In this document: in pieces, positions 12,701 to 27,700 of the stretch
How positions within the stretch are numbered: the stretch's first letter is position 1
Layout of the letters: each line of letters begins with the position of its first letter
Origin: Eumeta japonica
Taxonomy: Eukaryota > Arthropoda > Insecta > Lepidoptera > Psychidae
Direction of reading: 5' to 3'
Length of the DNA stretch: 64,000 nucleotides
NCBI GenBank assembly: GCA_005406025.1
Contig: BGZK01001419.1
Location: 1 to 64,000, forward strand
Notes under the pieces: generated by a model
The model's database searches: none
Seen by the model: the letters and a program-made list of their open reading frames with translations, nothing else
Told to the model about the DNA's origin: nothing
Made by a program: the position numbers and the translations under genes

Positions 12701-15700
12701 TTTTGTACATTTATATAGAAATCGAATTACTGTATTTGTTCATAAAATGGAACTTCTTAAAAAAATTGCCATATTATGTTCCCAGTAGCGAATTGGTTCA
12801 GAAAATGCCATTCGTTCAAAAATGGTATTTCGTGAATGCGTGCATGCACATGCGTGTTGCGTGTGTATACACGTAGAATTTTAGTGCCTCGTCCCGGCTT
12901 TGTCCGGCTCTATAGGCAGGTTACTTCTAGTGGGTGGATGAGGACAGTAATGTGACAAAATTTTAGCAGCTATCTATAGACATACTGCTTTGCTACGCTC
13001 AAAAAGAAATATATATATATCTAAAAATTGTAGAAAAAGCGTTTTATTATGCAGCTATTAATACCACAAATACATTCTCTGTGTTCATATATAGTAGTAT
13101 GCAAATTTTCATGGTGATCAGTTGAATTGTATAAAAGTTGGTATGTTGCAGCGCCACCTGTTAAATTAAAACAAAGAGGATAGCGTAAAAACCTTCTCAA
13201 CAAAAAATGCATATACGTGTCAAATTTTATGGTGATCGGTAGAATGGTAAAAAGTTAATACGCTGCAGCGCCACCTGGTGAGAAGTTATAACAAAGCGGA
13301 TATCACAGAACCTCCTGCATTTAAAAAACATGATGATCGGTCGAACGCTGTAGGAGTTTACAGTAATATATACATGTTTAAATATAACAATATAACTTTT
13401 CCACTGTTAATATGGAATGCGCCCTTAAGCGTGCTTCATTCATTCTTCAAGCGTTCATCTTGGACAAGTTCGAAAACGAACTAACTGGACTTTAGTTTGT
13501 AAATCGTAGCCATTTAAAATGTTTAGGATATCAAAAAAAGTTATTTCATTGACTTTTTCATCGAATAACTTTTAAATGATAGGACTTAGCTTAGTTTTAA
13601 GGAATTTTTGCCTTCATTTATACTATTCTGTGTAAGTGGCAGTGAGAAATGTACTTTCATTTTGCATGTCAAACGTCATTTTTTATTGGGATAATGATGT
13701 ACCGAGATTTCAGTTTAATTGAAACTGAATTTTGTTCAGTAAAATTATATTTTCTATTTGACATGGAAAATAACTCACATCAGATAAATTCTTGATTTTA
13801 CATAAATAATTTTTAATTTACCAAAACCACTGTTAGGGTTCCAATCCAAAACGGAAAAATAGGAACCCTTATCGTTTCGTCATGTACGTCCGTCCGTCCG
13901 TCCGTATGTCACAGGCATTTTATTTAAAAACTGCAAGATGTATATTAATGAAATCTGTAGTATATGTATATATATATATATATCTGTCTTGTATGAACCG
14001 TTACTTAGTTTAGTAGTTAAATAACAAAATAAATATTTCAAGAGAGGGCACTCCATACATCTAACAGAAGCTGAAAAAATTTTTTTCGTAAACATTCTCG
14101 TGTAGCACACATTCCAACAATATGTACAAAACATCTGAAACAAACACGAAGGTATAACGCCTAATAAATACTTTCAACGAAAATTATTTTGAATATGATC
14201 AGATATTCTATTTTTGAGTTACATCCGAAAAACTGTGCATCTCACCAAAAGGACGTAAGTGCTATGAACGAACATACGCTCTTTTACTGGTGCACTTTAT
14301 TTTACACTAGTTTAAGGGTATAGTAGACATACCTATTTGTTTCTCTAATTATAGGCGACTAAAGTGCTTACACCTGTTCTGTGCAGAAAACATGGAAAAA
14401 AGTGGAACGACTCAGTTTTTTCATCTGTAGTGCATTTCTTTGTAGTAACGACTTTGGAACCCTACAGTGAGCGTGGTCCGACATACTCTTGACCGGTTTT
14501 TTTTTATTTATGTGCATACATAAATACACACAGGACCTTTTGATCGTAAAATTTTACGTGATTGCCAATTTTATGCGAGCCATAACAACAATGAATCTTG
14601 TACGCCATTCTCACTGCTAATAACATTCATTTCAATGTTCGTATTAATTACTCAAAATGACGTTTACCTAATTCATGTTTTTATGCACGTTTATTTCTTA
14701 TTTTAAATCACTATAATGAGTTACTAAGAGTCGCGAGGTCTTCACCGCGCAAGCGCGCGGACGCCGGTCAAAGGCGACCGCATTAATTACAATTCTATTT
14801 TCTTTATTTAATGAATCAAATATTTTAACTACTTATATTAAAGAGAACTGGATTCTACAAGTTTTAAACTTGAATACTAATAATTTTAATTTATAAAAAA
14901 TCCAATGAAATACTAGCAATAAAAGCATTTTAAACGGCAAATATACAATTTACTCTTCCAATTTTTTTTTTTGAGTTGTAATGTGCGTATTTTGAAGCAA
15001 TAAATTGAATATCAATAGACTCTCAATAGACTCAAAAATTAAACTTTGATGAGTGTTCATTATCTACATTCAATCCTTTCGAATTTAGTCACAATAAAAG
15101 GAATAAAAGAATAACTACCGCTAAAACTTACAACACACTGGGGATTAATGAAATTTATTCGGGCTGAGTCCAGTCATATGGAAACAGATTGATATCCATA
15201 CAATTATTGAAAAAAAAAACTATAAAATATAGATTTTTTTACCTGTGAACTTTATACAACTGATAGAAACAATTTACTAAAAATGTCTATAAAAAGAGAA
15301 CAGAAAATTTGTATGATGTCGAAGACCTGAAATCTGTACTGAGAGAACGTGAAAATAAATTATGATGGTGATGCGATAACTGGTGTAAAATGAAACAGCT
15401 AAAGTATCGGAAAAGACACCGAACAAGTGCACTTGTTCGGTGTGGTTTCCGAACAAGTGCAATTTGACGTTGATCCTGAATCAATATACATAATAGTGAT
15501 AATACGTGACTACTGAAGATTTATTAAAAACTTAGATTACGGCCGTCTTTAACGATGATACAAAAGTTTGTAAAGGTGAAATTATCACCTTTAGCTGTCC
15601 TGTGAAATTATAAAATGTAAGATATGTTAATTTAGTTTTTATGTCACGAACTGCAGACTAGAAATATATTTTACCCTAATAAAATTCTCAACGTTTTTCT

Positions 15701-18700
15701 AAAAATTATAAAGCTCATCTAAAACAAATTCAACATAAATACTAAGGGTATCTCATAAGTAATGTCTGTTTTCATAATTATAATTCATACGCTTCTTTTT
15801 GTACATTTCATAACTTATTACAACAAGTATCTAGTTTTATAAACAATACAATCCCTTTACTTACTTTTAACAATACTGTCTGTGTTGATTGACAAGACAA
15901 GACGTTTTGATAAAAAAAAAGTACAGGTGTACGTTTTGTTAGAACATTATTGGAAAAAAAAAATAAGGTAGCCGCGATAACAAGGAAAATATTTGTAATT
16001 AAGTTGAAGATACAGTCACCGAGCGAGCAGCACGGTGTTGGTTAAATCGTTTTAACAGTAGAGATTTGACGCTGGTAGATCATCCGCTCCGGACGCCCAT
16101 TTGCAAACCGACCTAGTGTTGGCACTCGCATTATCGGTTTTCCTTAGGCCTTCTAAAGAAATTATACGTCGTCAAATAAAATCATTGGGGAAACCTATAG
16201 AAGTTGCTGAATAGTGCCCCACGCTTTAAGTAGATTCTAGCGAAACGTTGAGTAGAAATGTGCAAACAGCTCCTTGACCTGCCAAAAGATGATTGCTTTA
16301 ATGAATGCAATGTTACTTTCGATGAAAAATGGATTTAATTAAAGAATATAGACTGGAAAATTAGCGGTTAAACAAAGGGCAATAACCTGAATCCACCGTG
16401 AAAAGAGGCCGAATCGAACAGAAAGTCTTATTAAATATCTGGTGGAGTTATAAGGTTTAATGTACTTTGAAACAACTATAAATGGTCGAACTGTCACTGC
16501 CGACATATATAGTGAATAGCCAGCACAAACAATAGGTTTATTGCAAAAATATTTAGGTTTAGTAAACCGAAAACGGGTGTTCTTACATGACACTGCAAAA
16601 TTACATATTACGAAAGTTATGAGAGATGGGATCACAGGGTCGAAGAAATTAGTATCGAACTCCTCCCACATCCAACATTTATTCCGGACCTTGCACCATC
16701 AAACTACTATTTATTCAGATCTATGATGAGATTGTTACGTGAAAAGCATTTGAATCCAAAGATGTTGAAAATGCAATGCGGCAATTCATTGTATCTAAGC
16801 TCAAGGAATTGTTTTACCAAGGTTTCAGAGAGCTCGTTGAGATTTAAACTGAAATAATGTATTACGATGGACTATATTTTGAATATTGAAGTTTGAAAAT
16901 TCAATTAACAAAGTGAATATTAAAAAGCATCGCGGCCGCCGCTGTTTAGTTGTGCTCTGTCCATCCTCATGCCACAACCACATAGCTCGTAGCTCGGTCA
17001 TTATAGAGCTATTCTAATGTATTGCGAGGTGCTTACCTCGTATGAACCGCCATACAATTTTGTAAGGTCATTATAAAAAAATTGTGGAGGCTTTCACAAA
17101 CACAAAAATTGAAGCATGATTTTTTTCACATACTCCATTATATGGACGAATTTAGGTTGAACTTGAGTTTTGAACATTTAAAAATAATCGAACGAATAAG
17201 GTTTATATATTAATAAAAATATTTACAATACAATCTTTTTGGACAATCCGTAATTCACAGTATTCAATAGTGAACAATGTAGGTACTCACTCATATGGGC
17301 ATAATGCTCGTTTGAGTTAAACTTACTGCATATGACGGTGTTCTTTCATTAATTGGTTAATACGGAACCTTGGCTTTGAGAGAACGACTTCTATCTTAAC
17401 CGATTTTTAGTATTCAATTATCAGCCGCAATTGTATGCTGTATATAGTACCACTTTCGTAAATGATATATAATTATATTAAATGGTTTCAGTCGGGTTTA
17501 ATTTCTTTCATTACATTTAATACTTTAAGGATTTAACACGAATTTTAGTTATCTTTTTGTTGTTTATTATTTCAACCGTTATTAGTATTTTATTTACTAA
17601 TATATGGCTGCCGACTTCTTTTGTCCCTGTACTTAATTCTACATTCTTTCATTTTTCTAGTCTGGTAGTGTCTCTAATGATGTACAACACATTTCATGAG
17701 AGCGCTGGCGGCAAACACTTTAAAAACGTAAGTCTTGTCAGGACGATAACAGAACATTGGTTATTATTATCATCTCTTGTGCATCTAAACAGTGCAAACG
17801 GCAAAAAAACTTTCACGCTCTGTGTGATCGACGCAGTTCATGCCAACAGGCGGGCACACGCTCGCCGGAAGCTTCCATTTTGACTCCCGACGTTGGAAAA
17901 CGGGGTTTGTTTTAAGGTAGACGTGAATGTCTGTCTATTGCATTGTGACATCGTAGTACCTAAAAGGGCGGAACGATTTCGTTGTTGTTAATGACAGTTA
18001 CTTACTCTAAAAACTGAATACATAGATATTCTCTGCGAATATAGTACATAGATAACGGAGGTCAGATAGCTCTCGACGAAAGGTAAATGATGTAAAACTA
18101 AACGAAACGAGTAAATTACTTAAAATGGTTAGCTAACGATATTAAATAAAATAGATATCAGAGGTAAAATAATAAACATTATCAGTAATAAATTTTGTTT
18201 GAAACTGAACTCTATACCTACCTATTGTATACACAATGTTGAATGACGTATAACAGATACATGTATTGTTTTTGATAAGTATACATGGACAAAACTTCTG
18301 ATCTTTATGTCGTGAAATATCCATTCATGACATATTGTTTTTTTATCAAAAAAAATCTCTTATTTATTGCTCAATGCCTATAGTTTTTGTATGTGTAGTT
18401 ACGTCGTAGAACTGAATAGTTACGTTATATGTAAATTTCGACAATGTACAGCATCGACAAAGACACGCATGAAGGCTGAAAAAGTGCAGGGCGCCCGGGG
18501 AGGGCAGTTCTCGGGCCCGTGCGCACTTAGCCGTGTTCTTTCTTCGCACTGTCCCATTAGAGTTACGGAACTCCACACTTGCGAACCGAATGGCCCGGGC
18601 CGCAGAGCGGGGCGGGGGCGGCGGCGCGCGCGCCCGCTCGGAGCGCTAATGTGTTTTTGTCGCGGCAGGCGCTGCCCCTGCCGTAAGAAGCCGACCGAGT

Positions 18701-21700
18701 GCGGGTCGGAAACGCACAACGAAGGTCCGAGCCGAAATACGTATATGTATTTGTGAGAACGATTTAGTTTGTTTTGGTTTTGGCTATAGCCTTTATTTTA
18801 TAAACGTACGTAATAGGTCGGGGAAAAAGGTTTTTTGTATTTCATAAATAAAAAGTTGTAGTAAAATCTCTTTGGTTGTGGTGCTTGTATTTTCTAGTTT
18901 TTAAGGCATTAAATGTATGACATTGTAAGAAAAGAAATATAAAAATTATAAACATTCTCCCGCCATTTTCCTATTGTTTTTCTGTCCATCAAAATCTAAC
19001 GTAGAATTTCGATATATTTAAAGTTTTATTACAAAAAAGGAAAAAAAAATGTGACGTTTATGGATCTAAGGCAGTGTCGGTGAGAGTAGCACAAAACTGA
19101 TTCAAGCGTTTTCAGTGCGACAATTTTAATGTTAAAGATGAACCTCACTCTAATCAACCTGTAACGCATAGTCAATGTCATTTTGAAAAAAGTCGATCGG
19201 CATATGAGTTCTTACGATATAGCTGAAGAGTTAGGGATTGACTACAAAACAGTTTTGACCCATTCGAACAAAGCTGGATATACAAAAAAAAGCTCGATAC
19301 TTGGGTCCCTCACGAGCTCACTGAAAGAAATCTCATGCATCGTGTACTTATTTGCGATTTTCTACTGAAACGTAATTAAACTGAACCGTTTTTAAGAAGA
19401 TTGATTACTCATGATAAAAAATGGAGTACCTACGACAAGAACGTGCGTAAAAGATCATGAACAAAAGGCAAGCAAACTCCACAAACGATAGCGATACGGG
19501 ATTAACTCGCAATAAGTTTATGTTATGTGTGTGGTGGGATTAGAAAGGCTTTATTTATTATGAGCTTTTATCACTTGGCTAAAGCACCAATTCGGATTTC
19601 TACCGTCAACAGATGTTAAGATTCAAGCAAGAAGTAGAGAAAAAACTTCAGGTATTGATCAACAGAAACGGTGTAGTTTTCACCAGGATAAAGCCAGACC
19701 GCACACATATTTAGCCATTCAGCAAATATGAGAGTTTGGTTGGGAATAGTTAATGATTCCATCACATAGATCTGACTTTGCACCTTCAGATTTTCACATG
19801 ATTCGGTCTGAAACAGAATTTTTTAGGTAGTGTTAGGTTAACATTAAGGGAGAACTGTCAAAACTACTTGTCGCAATTTTTTGATCAGAAGTCCCAAAAT
19901 TTCTACAGTAATGGGATTATATCACTACCTATAAAATGGCAACATGTTTTCAAATAAAATGGCTTATATATATTATAGCACGAACGGTACCTTTCGTGAA
20001 CTTCAGGGATACTTCATCAGTAAACTTCAATTCTTCAATGAAAGATAAGCTGAAGTTGTTTATTGTATGTTTATGTTTATTTTACCACTTCTTCAGTTTC
20101 GCTATTTATGAATGTCTTGCATACTCAGTCTAAGACTTCGAATATTTAACAAAAAAATTACTATTGAGATCTTTGTATTTGGGAGTGAGCCCTCGTCAAC
20201 TCCTCCTATCCCCGACTGATTCTCAACTTCCTATTTCCTTGTTTTTCTCCAGCTCGACCTTTAGACCTTAGTTTGAATTAGTGCATCAAATCCAAATAGA
20301 ACCCACGTGTGCGGGACTGAGCACGGAGGCCAGATGCCTCACACGCTATCTAGTCCTATCTCAGCTACTATTATTATATGTATATCTACGTACATATATG
20401 ATGATAAATTTCCTTGAATTTGTATACAAAATACGAAAAAAAAAACCTTTTCTCCGACCTTATATGTCTCGAAAACGATATGCATACTAGATGAATGATT
20501 TAGTAATGTTTGACAAAAATTATAAGATACTTGGTGACTTTGATTGTGGAATTTCCTCATAATTACCAATACCGTCAGCTCTACGTCTCACCTCAATATT
20601 CGTAATTTGCTTAACAACGCCGAGCCTGTACGCGTCTATCAGCACTCAAGGAAGGAGAAACATTTTATAATGTTTAAAAACAAAATATGTTACATATCGT
20701 ATACTAACGAAAAATTAATTCACTTAAATGCGGTGAAGTAAATATTCGGAGTTCAAAGTTATTTTCGATTGTTATTTCAATTTTCCCATTTAAAAAACTT
20801 CTCCTATTTCGTAACTTTAATTCCTTTCATTGCTCACTACCGCCACTTAAACTTCATGTTGCAATATTAACCGAGTGTAGCTCGTTACTGAAACTAATTT
20901 CTGATATTCACTAGTTCACAGCTAATACATACAAATTTGTTTTTGGGTTATTACATTTCACATTTATATATAATTGTTTATTTGTTCTTTTGATTAATGA
21001 CCATCACTATAACCATTTAAGGTGAGTGTTCTAATGACTATAATATATTTTCATACATACGTAATATTTTTTTCCAACTACGTTTAGATAAAATTTTGTA
21101 TATTTACGTGTTCTAAATAAAGAGATGGAGTCAACCGTGGGTCGTTCCACATGTTACAGCGAATAATCTCAGATAATTATCACCATAAGACACCGCAAGA
21201 CGCCGAACGTTATGCAGCACATCGACTAGAACTTATTGCACGTACACATAAAACACGCGCTTTGCCAGTAGTTCACAACTCTGAAGTTAAGTGGATTACA
21301 AACACAAGATTTTATTTCGCAAACACTGAATAATCGACACTTGTTTTCTTTTATTATATCGGGGGGGGGTCACTAGCCGCTCGCGTTCGCGCTCTGCGCA
21401 GGCTGTGCCGATTCAAGTCGGCCTTTTATTTTATTTAGCATTAAAGCGCTCCGAGATACGATTATAAACTACTTGTATATCCTAAAATCGTAATTGCTTT
21501 TAATCCAAAATAAAATGACGAATATTTGGACTATATAAACAGTTCTGCGATTAACATTTAGTAATTCATCTTTCATCTTCTATTCGCGTATAGTTTAAAT
21601 ACAACCCTTGATGACAAGACTTACAAAACTGACTGGACCACCTCGAGATCCACTTTAATATGCAATTTACAGTTAAAAAGTGTAGTGACCAACTAATCTG

Positions 21701-24700
21701 CATAGTAGTCAGACTCTATGGAGACGTAGAGCTAACACGGAAACCGACCGATAAGCGTCCCCTCTAGACTTGTATAGCTCACCGCGCCGGCCACCGACAA
21801 CGCACACGCAGGTGTCCTTCGCTCGTCGGTCGTTAGTCGGCTCGAAGCGCGCCTCCGACACCTCAAAACCTCGTTCAGTTCAAAAAGTCGTTCGAAAACA
21901 TTCTCTCTCGTCGGTCGTCAGTTCTACGAGCGACTCAGCACAATCACTTTGACGCGGTACTAGTGTGGTTAAAAGGTATGTTTCAAATGGGTGCAGTAGA
22001 AATGCAAGTATTTCGAATTGAAGTTAAAGGTCTCTATATATGGTGTATGCATTTGTAATGCGATTGTCATTGCAGTTTAGTTCAAATTCCGAATTAAAAT
22101 AAAGTAGCGACATGCATTTAATATGAAGATCCTTGTCGTAAAAGCTCGTTTAGGCTCCGATACGAGCCTCAGTTATCGACTTTATTTGTCGATAAAACCG
22201 GAATTTGAACTTAAAACCCGTTCCTGTCCGAGGAGGTCACTCGAGCGCACCGAGTTGACATGTCGTTGGGCACAAAATGGTGTTTCATTTTTATTTTCAT
22301 AAGGACACCTAATGTATTAGCAATAGGACGACGGCGTCTCGCCGACATTGGAGGCTCTCTCGAAATTCACGTAAAAGAAAAGCTTTAAAAATCTTGCATA
22401 TTTCATAAACTTATCAATTTAAGACCCATCACTGAGTGCAATAATATTAGAGATTTATTTTAGCTAATAGTCAAACTATAGGAAAAAAACCAAATAGTTT
22501 CTGATGATGACGTATTTTTCCAACTAACAAATGCTATTATTTATATAATAATGCACAACCATATATCTCTGATCATTTTGTACATCCTAGCACTATTTTT
22601 ACAGATTTTACTTCCCCGTCGTTTACTTCAACATACCCTTATCCAGTACAGGTCTTTTTAACTTGTTTTTTTTATGTTATACTCCTTTAGATATGTTAAG
22701 TTGTATTTTTAATATGTGACGGAAGTTGCGTGCGTAACGTAACACACCAGGAAGTTAGTTTGTTAGTCGTTCAATGTAATTAAGTTATGTAAGCATTGTA
22801 AGTGTTTTAAATATAACAGTTATTGCTTACAACTCAAAGTAAGTGCTGGAAACAATACGAAATGAGTAGTGCAACTCAAGTTTATAAGTAATTATTCAAG
22901 TAAATTATCATAAGTCTATCAAAGACAATTTTATTATTTACTAAAAATATTAGAGATCAGTCCAAAAACGCTCTACTTTTGTTATGAATTTATCTTAATC
23001 TAAAAAAAAATGGTTGTCTGTAAAGTCGGTTTACGGACGATAATTTTACGTGATAACGTCATAAAAAAACAGTGATGAAAAATTGCTTACTTTTATGAAT
23101 TGAATTGAATTATTATCACTGAATTATCATAATTTTGTATAATGCAAAGAAGTTAATTGAAAATTACAATTTTTTCGATAAATTAACATTTATTTGCACT
23201 TGTTCATTCAAATATTTTTTACTTAAATTATACAGATTAATTAGAAGTAACAATGTTCTATTAATAATTTATTTACAACTTATATACGTGTGTGATATTT
23301 AAGATCCTCCAATCTGCGTTATTCTGGTAAAGATAAGACGATGATAGAAAAACTAGGAAAGCAAGGCGAGTGTTTCAAGTGTAATGTGCCTGGAAGAAGT
23401 CAAATCGATGGTTGTTCCTCTCAGCGTCGTTGACTTGTTAATATCTGATACGCGTTCAAGATTGTACATATCTTTCATGTATTTGGGGAATGTGTCATCA
23501 TTTGTCATGTTTGTGTTGAAGTCGCCGCAAAGAAGAATTGGTACATCGGCATCAATATCCATCAAGAACGGTGGCACATATTAGCTGTTGTGCACATAAG
23601 TAACAAGTGCTTGGTACAGCAACATGCCAATGTTTTGGATACTCGTTGCAGAACGAATATACACGGCGACAAGTACAAGTTTAAACGTTATATCGGCAGT
23701 GAAGCATGTAATTTTGACCGACCACACTTCACCTGTGTTTTTGACGACTCGAGTTATGTCCGACAAAGCAACTTAGAGATCTTTGGCCGTGGATGTCGAT
23801 GATAATTTGCGATAAATCGCTCCTCCATCAGCTGCGTCTGTATCAGAATCCGATCGATTGATTATTCTGCCGGGATACGCACTCAGCATTATTGACTGGA
23901 ACTGGATTACAATCGTCACGCGTCCACGTTTCAGTCAAAACCAAATGATCAGGCCTTGGTATCACTGCATCCGTTTCAATACCCGCGCAGTGAGCAGACA
24001 AACTATGAGAATTAAGGTTTGTCACTAGAGTTTATCTAGTGTTATTGTCGCTAATTAAATGTAAGAGTTAATTACCTTTTTTGCTACAATTATTGTAATA
24101 AACAATGCAAACCACATTAACTTTTCACCTCACTTTATAAACAGTTGACAAAACAGTTCACGTGTAGGTTGTGTGCGGCCGCTGTCTCTCTTCTACTCGG
24201 ACGCAGAAATAGTGTGTCACAAGCCGATCGTGCCTCTGTATTGTTCCGCGCTCTCACTTGCACGCTCGGCTCAGGTTGAACGTGACAATGAGTCATGCTT
24301 TTTCGTGCGCGCAGCCGGCGTTCATCGACTTATAAGACGTTATCACATCAAAAATTTTATATATATAAATGTATCATTTTAATTTTAGTATCCGATTAAA
24401 CGAGAGTTAATTAGGCTATTTCGAGTTTGCTGTGGGAATGTGATGATTCCTCTCAGGAAAAATTAGTGACGTAAGTTTCCGAAAGTAGATATTTAAACAC
24501 AAATAAGCTTTCAGTGATACGAAAGAAATTCTTTAAAATCATTAGAAATAATTCTCAGAAATCAATTATATACAAAATTTATTTTGCGCATTTATTAGTA
24601 ATTGTTTAATACCTAACTGCTAATAGTAATTTTTATGACATTCACCTTAGGAGATACATTTTTGATAATGATACTACCTGTTGTCGTAGCAACGATGACA

Positions 24701-27700
24701 TGTGTTGCCATCTGTTGTTCAATAGTTACATCAAACATGAATATGGTATCACAAACTGACAACAGCGAGACATTGCAAATACGAAAAAAGGAACTTTTTA
24801 GACTCGACAGCCACAAATTAAAACACTGTTTCAAAGTAAATACAATGTGTTATTTGTTGCTTTATTCCAATTCAGCATAGTTAAAATAATGAAATACGGA
24901 TTTCGGCCAACAATAATCACCAGTGAGGCCCGAGTGTTAAGAATATTACTAGGCTGAGTACACTGAAAGGTCAAAAGGTTTTCGAATCGGGGAATGTTTC
25001 TGATATTATAGAAAAAGTTGTGCACGAAATAGAGACAGTGCTAAGTGGTGCACATAGTCTGCAAGCAAATTGAATTTATATTATTATGAATTGACATTCT
25101 ATACATTTTCATAGCTTAATCAATGAATGTAATGACAAAAATAAATATATATTGTGAATAAAAAAAAATATATATACTTGATAAGGTGAATCGACGAGTA
25201 TAGAGAATTTACAGATTTTTCGTTGCCAAAAATGTGATAAATTATTATTAGAGAAATTAATTAGAAATTATTAGATAGAAATAAAATATTATTAAATAGT
25301 AACTATAAATCATTAATTTAATGTTTATTTTTTCTATATTCTTGTTCATTTTTAAATTAATTTCTCATTTCGCCACTAGATGACATGCCATCTGATGGCA
25401 AAATGCAGAAACTTATACTATATCATGTATTACATGCGCATCTATTTATCAACAAATAATGTGTTGTCCAGAACTAAACTAGAAGAAAAGTAAAAAATAT
25501 TTTATTAAAACGCCTTATTGTTATTACAAAAAATAAACACAAATTGTAATACGTAATATATACAAGAAAAATAAACGTAAGTCCGATGATAAGTTTCCAT
25601 TACCTTCCTAATAACAGAGCTCATATTCCATAGCTACACAGAAAAAACAAAATAAATGCATACAGTAGTAACGAAATATAAGTAAGTATAAATTCTTAAA
25701 GTACTTAGAAATGATTATTACATTAATATATTTCACAATTACTATTTAATTATAATAATTTTCGATGAACGTACATACCTAACGTTTAAAAACTTTTTTA
25801 GCCTTCATCCAAATAACTGACCCCCTTTCAAAGTAGCACGCGCTGTAGCGCTCACATTATTCGCAACAAAAATCTGAAGATGCTCTACACTCGTCACGTG
25901 TCAAATTTGGACAGAACTTGAAAGATTTGAAAAAGATCAGCGTACGTGCATGAGTGGCTTTGGTTATAACGATATCTGCTGAATTCACATCATTAACTAG
26001 TCACATTAAGAAATTGCCCTCTTGACGTTTCTATCGTAGTCAAGATGAAAAGAAGGAGAAACTAGAATACAGGTTATTTCTCAAAATGTGCAACGGCAAT
26101 TGATTCATAAAATTCCGTATCGTAGTCTTGGCATTGTATACATTTATTGAAATATTTGTTTGAGCAGTAATTCTGCCACTCAGCATTGCCTCTTCTTCGT
26201 CGCAAATTTTTTTTGTAACACCGAATGGTGCCCCGATTCAGAGCTATTGGCTTTTAGATGTATTTTGGCCTCACTCTCGATTATTGCCATAAACCCGTAT
26301 TTTATAATTTTAACCTTATTAAAAAGAAATATCTATCCTGATCTTGATTACCTTGAGATAGGTGACAGGGAACGAAACAGGTCTGAAAGTTTATTTTTTT
26401 TATTCGCACTATCTCACTATTGTCGTGTTTTGTATTACCATCCGTAGTCCCACACATTCCCTATTGTGATTACGCTAATGATGTAACATAGTGGCGTCTA
26501 TTATTGTTAGTATTGTTTTTAACCCTGTAATTCAATTGTCAATGTAAATTAAAATGTTATCAAGATAACAACATCACTACGGAGTGCGATCACCACTCCT
26601 TGAACACAGTAGTAGGTACCTCAATATTCTTTAGGATATTTTTCAAAGTTAGTGACACTTTTCTAGAGATACTCGGAAAGTATAAGCAATTAATTAGAAA
26701 TGTATACCCGCTTACAAGAATGAATATGCCTAACTCCAACAAGCAATTCAAAATTACATATATCGATAGATTCATTTTGACAACTAGATGTAAGTTCTCG
26801 CAGCCAGGCGCACTGTAGATACATGCATTTTGGTATTCTCAGTTCACAGGAATTTGTTCAGCAATTGGGAGTTTCGTAAATAAAGTTCTTAGGCCCATAC
26901 AAATATCGTGTTTGTAATGATGGAAAAGTTCCTATTAGATAATTAAAGTTGACTCGAAAATTTTGATGAGAATCTTAGAATTATTAGGACGTATTTTAAA
27001 ATGTTTTGAACATAGTTGATTTCATTAGGTGGGAGAATAAATTCAGCCGTTGCGAATTTTTATGAAATTTATAAAAAAAAATCAATATTTTATTTTAAAT
27101 TTCCGCAAAGAAAATTCAAAATTTTCGTACGATTAGGAAAGTTACTGCAACTTTGCTTTCAAATTTTAGATCTGAGATATGAGATCGTGATCAAACATCA
27201 AAGTAAATATTCATGATAACGATAACGCATTACAAAATACAACGCTGCGATGATGTCGGTTTGCCGGCGGCGGGAGGTGCCCGCGCAGGTAAATGCCGCG
27301 ATTATGACAATGAGCATTCGAACTGTTCCGCGTCTTGTTTACGATTAATCTTAATAAATGGACGGACCGGCGGCCTCGGCGCATGCGCACGCGCCCGCCA
27401 CTTGTTCTACCGTTTGTGTTTATCGCGACTTATGTACGACGTTGTTTGTGTGAACCCGATTTAAATATTCCGGTACATATTAAATGACAAGCAGTTATTT
27501 TTTCTCTTAAAACACACCGCCTTAGCAGATAATAAGACGCGTTAATAATAAATATTGAACGACGACTAATTTTAGCGTACAGACTTTTTAACTAATTTCA
27601 TCGTTATTCATTTAAGTATCTACTTACTAAATATAAGTTTCGGCGAAATGAGCACGCTTACTTCGAAGATGTGTTAATATACGCAATTACCACCTGACCC

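Noticed and set aside
17557..17883. 108-codon open frame with a hydrophobic start
   Set aside because: No recognised domain. It lies within an intron, next to AT-rich filler and a mariner relic.
18367..18756. 129-codon (+) and 99-codon (-) open frames over the same GC-rich island
   Set aside because: Both strands are open because stop codons are rare in GC-rich DNA. There are no family motifs and no splice signals that fit.
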